Source of the DNA: Trichobilharzia regenti
Lineage: Eukaryota; Platyhelminthes; Trematoda; Strigeidida; Schistosomatidae
Reading direction: 5' to 3'
Assembly (NCBI GenBank): GCA_944472135.2
Contig: OX235264.1
Coordinates: 87,492,319 to 87,556,318 of the forward strand
DNA length: 64,000 nt
In this document: positions 21,716 to 30,505 of the stretch, in pieces
How positions within the stretch are numbered: position 1 is the first letter of the stretch
How the letters are laid out: each line of letters opens with the position of its first letter
The notes under the pieces: model-generated
Databases searched by the model: none
Seen by the model: the letters and a program-made list of their open reading frames with translations, nothing else
What the model was told of the DNA's origin: nothing
Translations under genes and position numbers: made by a program

Positions 21716-23671
21716 ATGCCTGGGTCAAAGAAGGGACAGAGTGTCTTGGATGCAAACAGGAAAGTAAGTCATGGTGACTTGTCTGTTAATTGTAACGATG
21801 TGTCTGATGTTAAACATGATATGGTTGATGTTACTGTTTCGCCGTTCAGGGATAATAGGAACATCAAACTCCCTAAATTTGAACCACCGTGTTTTGATGG
21901 AAACCCGGCTGATTATTTACAATTTGTAAAGGAGTTTGAGATCATGTTGAGTGGTTTTCTATTAAGTGATGAATTGAAGTTAATGTATTTGATGAGATAT
22001 TGCACTGGAGATGCTGCAAGAGCTATACAGTGTTGTAAGTTTATGAAGCCAAAAGTGGGCTACGATGAGGCTATGAGCATATTACGCCAAAGGTTTGGAA
22101 GACCCTCGATGATTGCAGGGAAATTATTCGAGGCTGTTGAGGGTAATGGTGGTCAGTTACAGGATGACTCCCAGGCACTCACTGAGTTTTTAGATAATTT
22201 GCTAATTTACAAGAATGGAATGATTTCGATGAATCGAATGAGTGACCTCAACTCGAGTTTTATACTAGAAGTAATAGCAAGACGTCTACCTACCAGACTG
22301 CAAAGGAAGTGGGTGAAGATAAGCTCCCGTATGGAGGATGAGGGTATCGAGCCAAAGTTTGATGATATCCTGAAACTGGTAAATACTAGTGTCAATCAAT
22401 CTATGAGCAAGTTCGCCAGTCTATTAGATCTCACTCCTAGAATAGAGCAGTCTGAGATCAAAATGCAATCATTGATGACGAGTAGGCCTCAGAGAGGTGG
22501 ATATCGAGAAGACTCCATGATGTCTAGTAATGCATATAGACCTAGTGAGTGTAACAGGTTTCGTAGTACATCCTCAACAGATAAGTTACAAGATGCAAGA
22601 CAAACACGGTTTTGTTTTACACGTGTGCAAGAGGTGCATACAGAAGTGAACTGTGAACCGGTGAGCAAGTTCAGTGATAAGCTAAATGTAAACTCCAGGT
22701 CTGACTCCGAATTGTGTGACGATAACGGTGTGGTCAAGAAGTCTGTAGTTGCAACTGGTAAGCCGTTGTTGAATAGAGTGTCACAGAATAGAGTTACTGC
22801 TTCAGAGTGCTGTTCTGACTCCACAAGTTTACAAAGTATATCTAGTCAGAGTGAATTTATAAAACCTTTAATGATTTTTGAGGAGGAACCAAAATTGTCT
22901 ACTTCTGTTATTAAAGAGTTTGAAAATGATGAAATTGACGGTAAATTGAATATATGTGGTAATGATCATGATAGTGCAGATTTGTCTTTGGTTGATCATT
23001 ATGAGATGCGGGATATGCCTACTACTGCTAAGTTAAATAAAGGTTCTGTACAACTACAACGTGAAGTAGAATTGAACGCAGATGCAGTTCCAGAAGGTGT
23101 GCATACTTGTGAGACAGTCAGTGTAATTGATCAGCGTGTAGCCCACCTATCATCAGATGATAGTGCTAAACCCGAACTAGTAGTGAAAGACAGCAGTGGT
23201 GGTAATCTTGCAGTTGGACAACTATCTGAAAGCCGAAAAAGAACAGCTTCTGATCCACCGCTAACTTCATCACCTTGTGTCACTCAGTCATCGTTGGTGT
23301 TTTCATCCACAATGAAACAGATGCCCATCAACTCTAGTATCTTCTGCAATGACTATGGTAATATCAGTTCGTTTGAAAGGACGAATATCAATGGTCAGTT
23401 TAGTGTGGATAAGCCAAGTGTAAAGGAGAGAGTTATTGTTAAATTGACTTGCACGAATAAAGGCATTTCTAGTTTCAAGTTACTATTTGAATGTTATTAT
23501 CTTTGGTGTAAATTACTCTGTTTCTATACTTGGTTGATGAGATATGTCGTGTGTTTGTTCGTCATCTATATTCTACGATACAATGACATGGGCGTGTTGC
23601 CGTTCAGATTTGAGGATATAGCTGATAGAAGGAAGTTAGCAAATGAACTCTGCGACGATTTTCCAACCTAG
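21716..23671 (+). CDS. Gag-like protein with hydrophobic tail, intact copy D
   Basis: 651 residues. The ATG at 21716 is chosen because MPGSKKGQSVLD is shared by copies B, C and E; an in-frame ATG at 21623 exists only here. Residues about 50-190 are the DUF1759 gag core (IKLPKFEPPCFDG, YCTGDAARAI, ILRQRFGRPSM, LPTRLQRKW). Around 265-300 the zinc knuckles of BEL/Pao gags are decayed (SECNRF..., CFTRVQEVHTEVNC), with the second knuckle Cys replaced by Arg. An acidic Ser-rich linker follows. Residues about 585-625 are strongly hydrophobic (LLFECYYLWCKLLCFYTWL, then YVVCLFVIYIL), and the end is FRFEDIADRRK...CDDFPT. Inferred role: self-assembling particle protein, possibly membrane-attached. No pol is encoded; reverse transcription would have to come from another element. 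Confidence 0.85.
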   Translation: MPGSKKGQSVLDANRKVSHGDLSVNCNDVSDVKHDMVDVTVSPFRDNRNIKLPKFEPPCFDGNPADYLQFVKEFEIMLSGFLLSDELKLMYLMRYCTGDAARAIQCCKFMKPKVGYDEAMSILRQRFGRPSMIAGKLFEAVEGNGGQLQDDSQALTEFLDNLLIYKNGMISMNRMSDLNSSFILEVIARRLPTRLQRKWVKISSRMEDEGIEPKFDDILKLVNTSVNQSMSKFASLLDLTPRIEQSEIKMQSLMTSRPQRGGYREDSMMSSNAYRPSECNRFRSTSSTDKLQDARQTRFCFTRVQEVHTEVNCEPVSKFSDKLNVNSRSDSELCDDNGVVKKSVVATGKPLLNRVSQNRVTASECCSDSTSLQSISSQSEFIKPLMIFEEEPKLSTSVIKEFENDEIDGKLNICGNDHDSADLSLVDHYEMRDMPTTAKLNKGSVQLQREVELNADAVPEGVHTCETVSVIDQRVAHLSSDDSAKPELVVKDSSGGNLAVGQLSESRKRTASDPPLTSSPCVTQSSLVFSSTMKQMPINSSIFCNDYGNISSFERTNINGQFSVDKPSVKERVIVKLTCTNKGISSFKLLFECYYLWCKLLCFYTWLMRYVVCLFVIYILRYNDMGVLPFRFEDIADRRKLANELCDDFPT

Positions 23672-24120
23672 GGCGTCAACCTGAGAAGGGTTGTAGGCGT
23701 ACTGGTGTAAGTCCTACAGTTCTTCAAAGGGTAGCGCATCAATGAGCAGTCCAATGTGCTTGGTGTATGATCTTGTACATATGTTCATATTGTATATACT
23801 GAATTGATATCATCTGTCATCTAGCTGTTGGTAATTCTGTTTGTGTCCGGACGACTTCCACTTGGATCATCAACCTGAGAAGGAATGTAGGCGTACTGCT
23901 GTAAGTCCTACAGTTCTTCAAGGGTAGTTTGTCGTGTCAGAATCCACAACATTTGATGTGTTGATTGTACATATGTTTGTGTTAAATAGTTGTGTGAGTT
24001 CCAATTGATGTAATTGTTGGTTAATCTTGTTTGTGTCTGGACATTCCACAACTTACAATCGTCAACCTGTGAAGGGTTGTAGGCGTACTGGTGTAAGTCC
24101 TGCAATTCTTCAAAGGAATT
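23672..24120 (+). repeat. Triple ~193-bp repeat of copy D
   Basis: TCAACCTG blocks near 23676, 23870 and 24062, spaced as in copy A, each with the TGTAGG...CCTAC hairpin. Confidence 0.8.
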
Positions 24121-24822
24121 CAATCAAGACATGATCCGCGAGTGTGTGTGTACTGTTTGTATATACGTGTGGTGTGTCATATCAATTGGTGTTTTTTGGA
24201 TTCATTGTGTTTACTTGTTGTTTTCGTATCTTGTTGTTATTGCGTAATTTTGTTAAAATTTTCGTCGTGATTACTTCTGAAGTTGTTTCGAGTCTTCTAC
24301 ATCCATGAATGAATTGATTGATGTTAAGGACAGCAGATGGGTCGTATACGCCGGGGAGGCTAAGCTATTGCTGAGAATGAAATGCACACGGAGATAATTG
24401 TTAGCTGCGGTCCGACACGCCGGGGAGAAAGAGTGTAAACGACTGAGGCTCGCATGCGTCACCGCTACTAGAACTGAGGCAGAATGAGTGACAAGCGATT
24501 TCAGTGGTAATTGGTAATGAGTAGATAAGAGGATGTGCGTAGAGTATCATGAGGTGGTGCTATGGTCACGTTGCATTCTGCAAGAGTCATTCTAGCAAGT
24601 GGCGATTGTGTTGCAAGATGTCAAGAGGAGGTCTCTGTCTGGAGGCGCAGGTCGTCAGCGATGTGTGAGATTGTGCTGTGGGTATGCTTGTGTTGTGTTG
24701 GCTTTTCTGTTTGTTTTCCATTTCAGCTCTGTCCGTGTGACCCAGGTTCTCGCAATGGCATCCAAGTCAACGTGCATTGGTGGTGAAGGAAAAAAGGGAT
24801 GGATCCCTTTTTTGCCGGGGAG
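24121..24822 (+). other. Sub-terminal region of copy D
   Basis: Equivalent to 2264-2961. Non-coding, ending in GAAGGAAAAAAGGGATGG and a T-rich run just before the LTR. Confidence 0.6.
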
Positions 24823-25189
24823 TGTCAATGGATTTGAAGATTGAACGATCAATTCTTGGTTGTTTGCTCAAAATCAACTTCCCCAATTTTCGCGGAGGCA
24901 TCAATACGACAGTCATCGTCTCATCGGTCGCTGTTCAGAAAGAAAAGTGAAACATCGTCAGAAGTAATTTTGTGATTTATTATTGTAATATTTGTTTACA
25001 GACCTTAGTTGCTTAGTTCGTTTATTCCTCTTATATGTTGGTGTAACAATACAGAATATCAAACGGCAGATCGGTGTTTTGGTTTTCGCGTCCGTTATAA
25101 CTAAGCGTTTCTCAGAAATCTTCTAAGAACAGCGTGGGCCCGAGCGTAGCGAGAGCTGGGCATTAACGGTTTATGAGACTTTGATGACA
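24823..25189 (+). repeat. 3' LTR of copy D
   Basis: 367 bp, TGTCAATGGATTT to TTTGATGACA. Followed by TAAGG, the duplicated target. Confidence 0.9.
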
Positions 25190-25257
25190 TAAGGGTTCTG
25201 TACAACTACAACGTGAAGTCGAAATAAATGCAGATGCATTTTCAGAAGGTGTGCATA
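25190..25257 (+). pseudogene. Gag-like protein, copy C, continuation
   Basis: These 68 bp read GSVQLQREVEINADAFSEGVH, which is the segment directly following AKLNK in the other gags. It resumes copy C after D's insertion, with TAAGG duplicated. It ends at GTGCATA, where copy E's LTR begins. Confidence 0.85.
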
Positions 25258-25632
25258 TGTCAATGGAGTTGAAGATTGAACGATCAATTCTTGGTTGTTT
25301 GCTCAAAATCAACTTCCTCGATTTTCGCGGAGGCATCAATACGACTGTCATCGTCTCATCGGTCGCTGTTCAGAAAGAAGAGTTAAATATCGTCAGAAGT
25401 AACATAACGATTTATTATTGTAATATTTGTTTACAGAGCTTAGTTTTCTTAGTTTGCTTAGTGATACTTGATTTATATGCTGGTGTAACAATACATAATA
25501 CTCAAGTCAACAATTGGTGTTCTGGTTTTTTCGTCCGTTGTTACTAAGCGTTTCTCAGAAATCTTCTAAGAACAGCGTGGGCCCGAGCGTAGCGAGAGCT
25601 GGGCATTAACGGTTTATGAGACTTTGATGACA
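25258..25632 (+). repeat. 5' LTR of copy E
   Basis: 375 bp, TGTCAATGGAG to TTTGATGACA, followed by the leader hairpin GTTTCTGACGATAGAAAC. Confidence 0.9.
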
Positions 25633-25776
25633 GTTTCTGACGATAGAAACAGATCTGGCGGATTCAAACAGTTGGTGAAAGTTTGGATAGTCGCCGTTCA
25701 TTTATCCTGGTGCCGGTCAAGTCCTCTTTGAACAAGCAATATCTGGAACTTTTTTGGATTTGGATCAAGTTCAACA

Positions 25777-27732
25777 ATGCCTGGGTCAAAGAAGGGACAG
25801 AGCGTCTTGGATGCAAACAGGAAAGTAAGTCATGGTGACTTGTCTGTTAATTGTAACGATGTGTCTGATGTTAAACATGATATGGTTGATGTTACTGTTT
25901 CGCCGTTCAGGGATAATAGGAATATCAAACTCCCTATATTAGAACCACGATGTTTTGATGGAAACCCGGCTGATTATTTACAATTTGTAAAGGAGTTTGA
26001 GATCATGTTGAGTGGCTTTTTATTAAATGATGAATTGAAATTGATGTATTTGATGAGATATTGCACTGGAGATGCTGCAAGAGCTATACAGTGTTGTAAG
26101 TTTATGAAGCCAAAAGTGGGCTACGATGAGGCTATGAGCATATTACGCCAAAGGTTTGGAAGACCCTCGATGATTGCAGGGAAATTATTCGAGGCTGTTG
26201 AGGGTAATGGTGGTCAGTTACAGGATGACTACCAGGCACTCACTGAGTTTTTAGATAATTTGCTAATCTACAAGAATGGAATGATTTCGATGAATCGAAT
26301 GAGTGACCTCAACTCGAGTTTTATACTAGAAGTAATAGCAAGACGTCTACCTACCAGACTGCAAAGGAAGTGGGTGAAAATAAGCTCCCGTATGGAGGAT
26401 GAGGGTATCGAGCCAAAATTTGATGATATCCTGAAACTGGTAAATACTAGTGTCAATCAATCTATGAGCAAGTTCGCCAGTATATTAGATCTCACTCCTA
26501 GAATAGAGCAGTCTGAGATCAAAATGCAATCATTGATGACGAGTAGGCCTCAGAGAGGTGGATATCGAGAAGACTCCATGATGTCTAGTAATGCATATAG
26601 ACCTAGTGAGTGTAACAGGTTTCGTAGTACATCCTCAACAGATAAGTTACAAGATACAAGACAAACACGATTTTGTTTTACACGTGTGCAAGAGGTGCAT
26701 ACAGAAGTGAACTGTGAACCGGTGAGCAAGTTCAGTGATAAGTTAAATGTAAACTCCAGGTCTGACTCCGAATTGTGTGACGATAACGGTGTGGTCAAGA
26801 AGTCTGTAGTTGCAACTGGTAAGCCGTTGTTGAATAGAGTGTCACAGAATAGAGTTACTGCTTCAGAGTGCTGTTCTGACTCCACAAGTTTACAAAGTAT
26901 ATCTAGTCAGAGTGAATTTATAAAACCTTTAATGATTTTTGAGGAGGAACCAAAATTGTCTACTTCTGTTATTAAAGAGTTTAAAAATGATGAAATTGAC
27001 GGTAAATTGGATATATGTGGTAATGATCATGATAGTGCAGATTTGTATTTGGTTGATCATTATGAGATGCGGGATATGCCTACTACTGCTAAGTTAAATA
27101 AAGTTTCTGTACTACTTGAACGTGAAGGAGAAATAAATGCAGATTCAGTTGCAGAAGGCATGCATACTTGTGAGACAGTCAGTGGGAGTGATCAGCATGT
27201 AGCCCACCTTTCATCAGATGATAGTGCTAAACCCGAACTAGTAGTGAAAGACAGCACTGGTGGTAATCTTGTGGTTAGACAACTATCTGAAAGCCGAAAA
27301 AGAACAGCTTCTGATCCACCGCTAATTTCATCACCTTGTGTCACTCAGTCGTCGTTCGTGTTGTCATCCACAATGAAACAGATGCCCATCAACTCAAGTA
27401 TCTTGTGCAATGATTTTGATAGTATTGGTGCATTTGAAAAGACGAAATATATTGCTCAGTTTAGTGAGAATAAGCCAGGTGTACACGAGAGAGTTATTGT
27501 TATTTTGACTTGCACGAATAAAGGCATTTCTAGTTTCAAGTTACTATTTGAATGTTATTATCTTTGGTGTAAATTACTCTGTTTCTACGCTTGGTTGCCC
27601 AGATACGTCGTGTGTTTGTTCGTCATCTATATTCTACGATACAATGACATGGGCGTGTTGCCGTTCAGATTTGAGGATATAGCTCATAGAAGGAAGTTAG
27701 CAAATGAACTCTGCGACGATTTTCCAACCTAG
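25777..27732 (+). CDS. Gag-like protein with hydrophobic tail, intact copy E
   Basis: 651 residues from the conserved MPGSKKGQSVLD start, the same length as copy D, with scattered substitutions. The DUF1759 core has LPILEPRCFDG in place of LPKFEPPCFDG. The decayed knuckle (CFTRVQEVHTEVNC) is the same. In the last third it is closer to copies A and B (SSILCNDFDSIGAFE) than to D, which indicates a mosaic history. The hydrophobic tail (LLFECYYLWCKLLCFYAWL, YVVCLFVIYIL) and CDDFPT end are kept. It lies 144 nt after its LTR. Function inferred as for copy D. Confidence 0.85.
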   Translation: MPGSKKGQSVLDANRKVSHGDLSVNCNDVSDVKHDMVDVTVSPFRDNRNIKLPILEPRCFDGNPADYLQFVKEFEIMLSGFLLNDELKLMYLMRYCTGDAARAIQCCKFMKPKVGYDEAMSILRQRFGRPSMIAGKLFEAVEGNGGQLQDDYQALTEFLDNLLIYKNGMISMNRMSDLNSSFILEVIARRLPTRLQRKWVKISSRMEDEGIEPKFDDILKLVNTSVNQSMSKFASILDLTPRIEQSEIKMQSLMTSRPQRGGYREDSMMSSNAYRPSECNRFRSTSSTDKLQDTRQTRFCFTRVQEVHTEVNCEPVSKFSDKLNVNSRSDSELCDDNGVVKKSVVATGKPLLNRVSQNRVTASECCSDSTSLQSISSQSEFIKPLMIFEEEPKLSTSVIKEFKNDEIDGKLDICGNDHDSADLYLVDHYEMRDMPTTAKLNKVSVLLEREGEINADSVAEGMHTCETVSGSDQHVAHLSSDDSAKPELVVKDSTGGNLVVRQLSESRKRTASDPPLISSPCVTQSSFVLSSTMKQMPINSSILCNDFDSIGAFEKTKYIAQFSENKPGVHERVIVILTCTNKGISSFKLLFECYYLWCKLLCFYAWLPRYVVCLFVIYILRYNDMGVLPFRFEDIAHRRKLANELCDDFPT

Positions 27733-28190
27733 GGCGTCAACCTGAGAAGGGTTGTAGGCGTACTGCTGTAGGTCCTACAATTCTTCAAAGGGTAGCGCAT
27801 CAATGAGCAGTCCAATGTGCTTGGTGTATGATCTTGTATATATGTTCATATTGTATATACTGAATTGATATCATCTGTCATCTAGCTGTTGGTAATTCTG
27901 TTTGTGTCCGGACGACTTCCACTTGGATCATCAACCTGAGAAGGAATGTAGGCGTACTGCTGTAAGTCCTACAGTTCTTCAAGGGTGGTTTGTCATGCCG
28001 GAATCCACAACATTTGATGTGTTGATTGTACATATGTTTGTGTTAAATAATTGTGTGAGTTGCAATTATTGCAATTGTTGGTTAATCTTGTTTGTGTCCG
28101 GACATTCAACAACTTACAATCGTCAACCTGTGAAGGGTTGTAGGCGTACTGGTGTAAGTCTTGCGATTCTTCAAAGGAATTCCATCAAGA
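27733..28190 (+). repeat. Triple ~193-bp repeat of copy E
   Basis: Repeat blocks begin near 27738, 27930 and 28122. Same units and hairpins as copies A and D. Confidence 0.8.
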
Positions 28191-28751
28191 AATGATCCGC
28201 GAGTGTGTGTGTACTGTTTGTATATACGTGTGGTGTGTCATATCAATTGGTGGTGTTTTTGGATTCATTGTGTTTACTCGTTGTTTTCGTACCTTGTTGT
28301 TATTGCGTAATTTTGTTAAAATTTTCGTCGTGATTACTTCTGAAGTTGTTTCGAGTCTTCTACCCACGCGCTTCGTGTATGACCTTACAATTCTCCATAT
28401 AACGTGGAAATATCTTTTCGAATTCTGGAATATCGTGGTCTATATTTGACTACTATGTAATTATAGCTGATATTGGTTGCACCTCCGGTAGCTAAATATC
28501 CAAATTTATCACCTCCAGAATACTGTTTGGATCCAGTCAGATTCGTGTTAATAAAGAGCAATCTATCACAAAAGAACTATAGAGAAGTCCTTAGTTTTGT
28601 GGTTTATAACTGTCAGAGTTAACTCGTTTGATAGTTCGTACTTCATACATTCATACCTGTTTATTGTTGTTTTTATCTACTTAGATAATATAACAGTATT
28701 TCACACACTTTTGTCAATTTTTGAGAAATTTTTATAATCTTTACCTCCATA

Positions 28752-30505
28752 ATGGTCAAAGTTATTAAACGAGTTAGTACTGTTAAGAGACTAGCATCAA
28801 ATAGTCAGCAGGTCACTAGAAACATTAGTCCTGACGATGAATTTGTACTAAGATCAATTGATACACCGAGAGTTATAGTACCAAACTTAATGGAAGAACT
28901 AATCGATAACGTAGCCCGTAACACTAGTGATCTAAAGATCCTTCAGAAATCCATAACAGACCTGCAGGATAAGTTCGAAAGTATCACTCCTTTCCTCCAA
29001 CTTTGTGATCCATCACAAGAAATTTGCTTAGATTCACTCCTCAAATCTGAGCGCCTGCTAGACTTTTTGACTGCAGAGGCTGTAAAGAGGGTCATGTCCT
29101 CATACAATGTTTTAGGATATAATATACCAGACAATGTACCTATTATCAAACTTAAAGCAATCTGTCTACAGGCATGCAACATTTCAGTATCTGACTGCCA
29201 GGTTCTGCGTCTTCGTAAGAAATCCGCAAACCACCCATGTCCTGTACTCTTCAAATTTAAGTCTATTGACCTAGCTAAGAAATTTTTGGAGTCTGGCAAA
29301 ACTCTTGGCTCCTCAACACCCTACACCAATATCAGGATTGTACCTGATTTAACTTCTTGCCAAAGACGTTGCCGCGCAGGTAAACTGAGTGAAGACAACC
29401 CCAATAAGACAACCGATGTTAATACTTCCCTCGTTGTATTGCCTGATGACCAAGAGCACCAGATAATATCGCATACACAAACTAACAGTAGTCAAGCAAC
29501 TGTTGAAGACTTAGCTCTAAATACTGAAATTTCAGACATAGAAATGTCAACAGATCACAGTATTGACGTGCATCCCTTGCACACTGGCACTAATGCCAAA
29601 CCCTCGAAAAAGTCTAAGCTGAATTCAGTTGTACACTTTGAATCTCTCGGGAAGTCATATACCTCACAACCTCTTAGCCCGGCTACTGTGAAGCAGCAAT
29701 CACATGTGGCCACCCAGGTAGGTGTAAATACAAGGCGATATGATAAACGTCCTATTTCCGTTAGGAACACCAAAAAACTGTTGAGACTATTCAACAGAAA
29801 TCCAGTTTATTAGGAAATCCTACTAATCACCAGCAGCCCAAATTATACAGGCCGACTAATACGGATAAAGCTAAACCAAACGTTAGACCCGGAACACTAA
29901 AGCCCATAAGTAGGAAAGTTTCAAATGGGTCACTGGCTCATTCTACTGATAGACAATCATCTAAACTTAGTCATGTTCCTGAAGTTAGACGTAATTCACA
30001 TACCGTAGGAGCTGAATCATTTCCGACTTCCACTACCAGTCCTATGATAAGAAAAAACAATCGTCACATATCTCACCAAACACTTCGAAAACACGAAGTT
30101 GCTCAACCCCTCACGAATGCACCCTCAACCATGATGTACAGGAAACATCAGTTTGAGAATACAGACGTTAGTCCAAAAACGCGTATAGTGCCCTGTCATA
30201 ATTCTCATGCATTCAGTAGGGGTCACATGCCAATTTCAGCACAATGCTCATCATGGCCTAGGAAGTACTCTAATCAGACACAGGGATCTAAGTCATATGC
30301 ACACAACAACACGCCGATCACACATTTCGGTTATAACTATGCAGATTACACGACACTAGCCAACCCATATGACCAAAATTTTCTCCAGCGACAACTGGCA
30401 GAAACGCCTGGGATCATGCACATAGCACGCATGATATCAGACCAATTCCTTGCTGGTATAGCGAACACCTTACAACAGGGAAACTGCTTCTTCCCCGAAA
30501 GATAG
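28752..30505 (+). pseudogene. LINE X ORF1 (RRM-like nucleic-acid-binding protein)
   Basis: ATG at 28752 (MVKVIKRVSTVKRL). A coiled-coil-like stretch (LKILQKSITDLQDKFESI) is followed by an RRM-like part with FLTAEAVKRVMSS, VLGYNIPDN, LRLRKKSANHPCPVLFKF and SCQRRCRAG. The first frame stops at 29813. A frameshift near 29795 continues the protein in the frame that ends at TAG 30503-30505. The C-terminal part is basic and Ser/Thr/Pro-rich. It would package LINE RNA. One frameshift is the only visible lesion. Confidence 0.75.

Larger units (their letters stand above)
21206..25189 (+). mobile_element. Gag-only LTR element copy D, complete
   Basis: 3984 bp from LTR to LTR, inserted into copy C's gag with the 5-bp duplication TAAGG (21201-21205 and 25190-25194). 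Order: LTR 21206-21572, leader with hairpin, gag 21716-23671, three 193-bp repeats, sub-terminal region, LTR 24823-25189. It is the reference copy for the family: complete, with an intact gag and no other gene. The two LTRs differ at several positions, so insertion was not very recent. Confidence 0.9.
25258..28363 (+). mobile_element. Gag-only LTR element copy E (5' LTR to repeat array)
   Basis: Inserted in copy C's gag (left flank GCATA). It runs LTR, leader, intact gag and triple repeat to CGAGTCTTCTAC at 28363, where LINE X begins. The matching continuation (ACATCCGTGAATG) is at 47478, ahead of a 3' LTR flanked by copy C's duplication. E therefore no longer has its own right flank. Confidence 0.8.
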
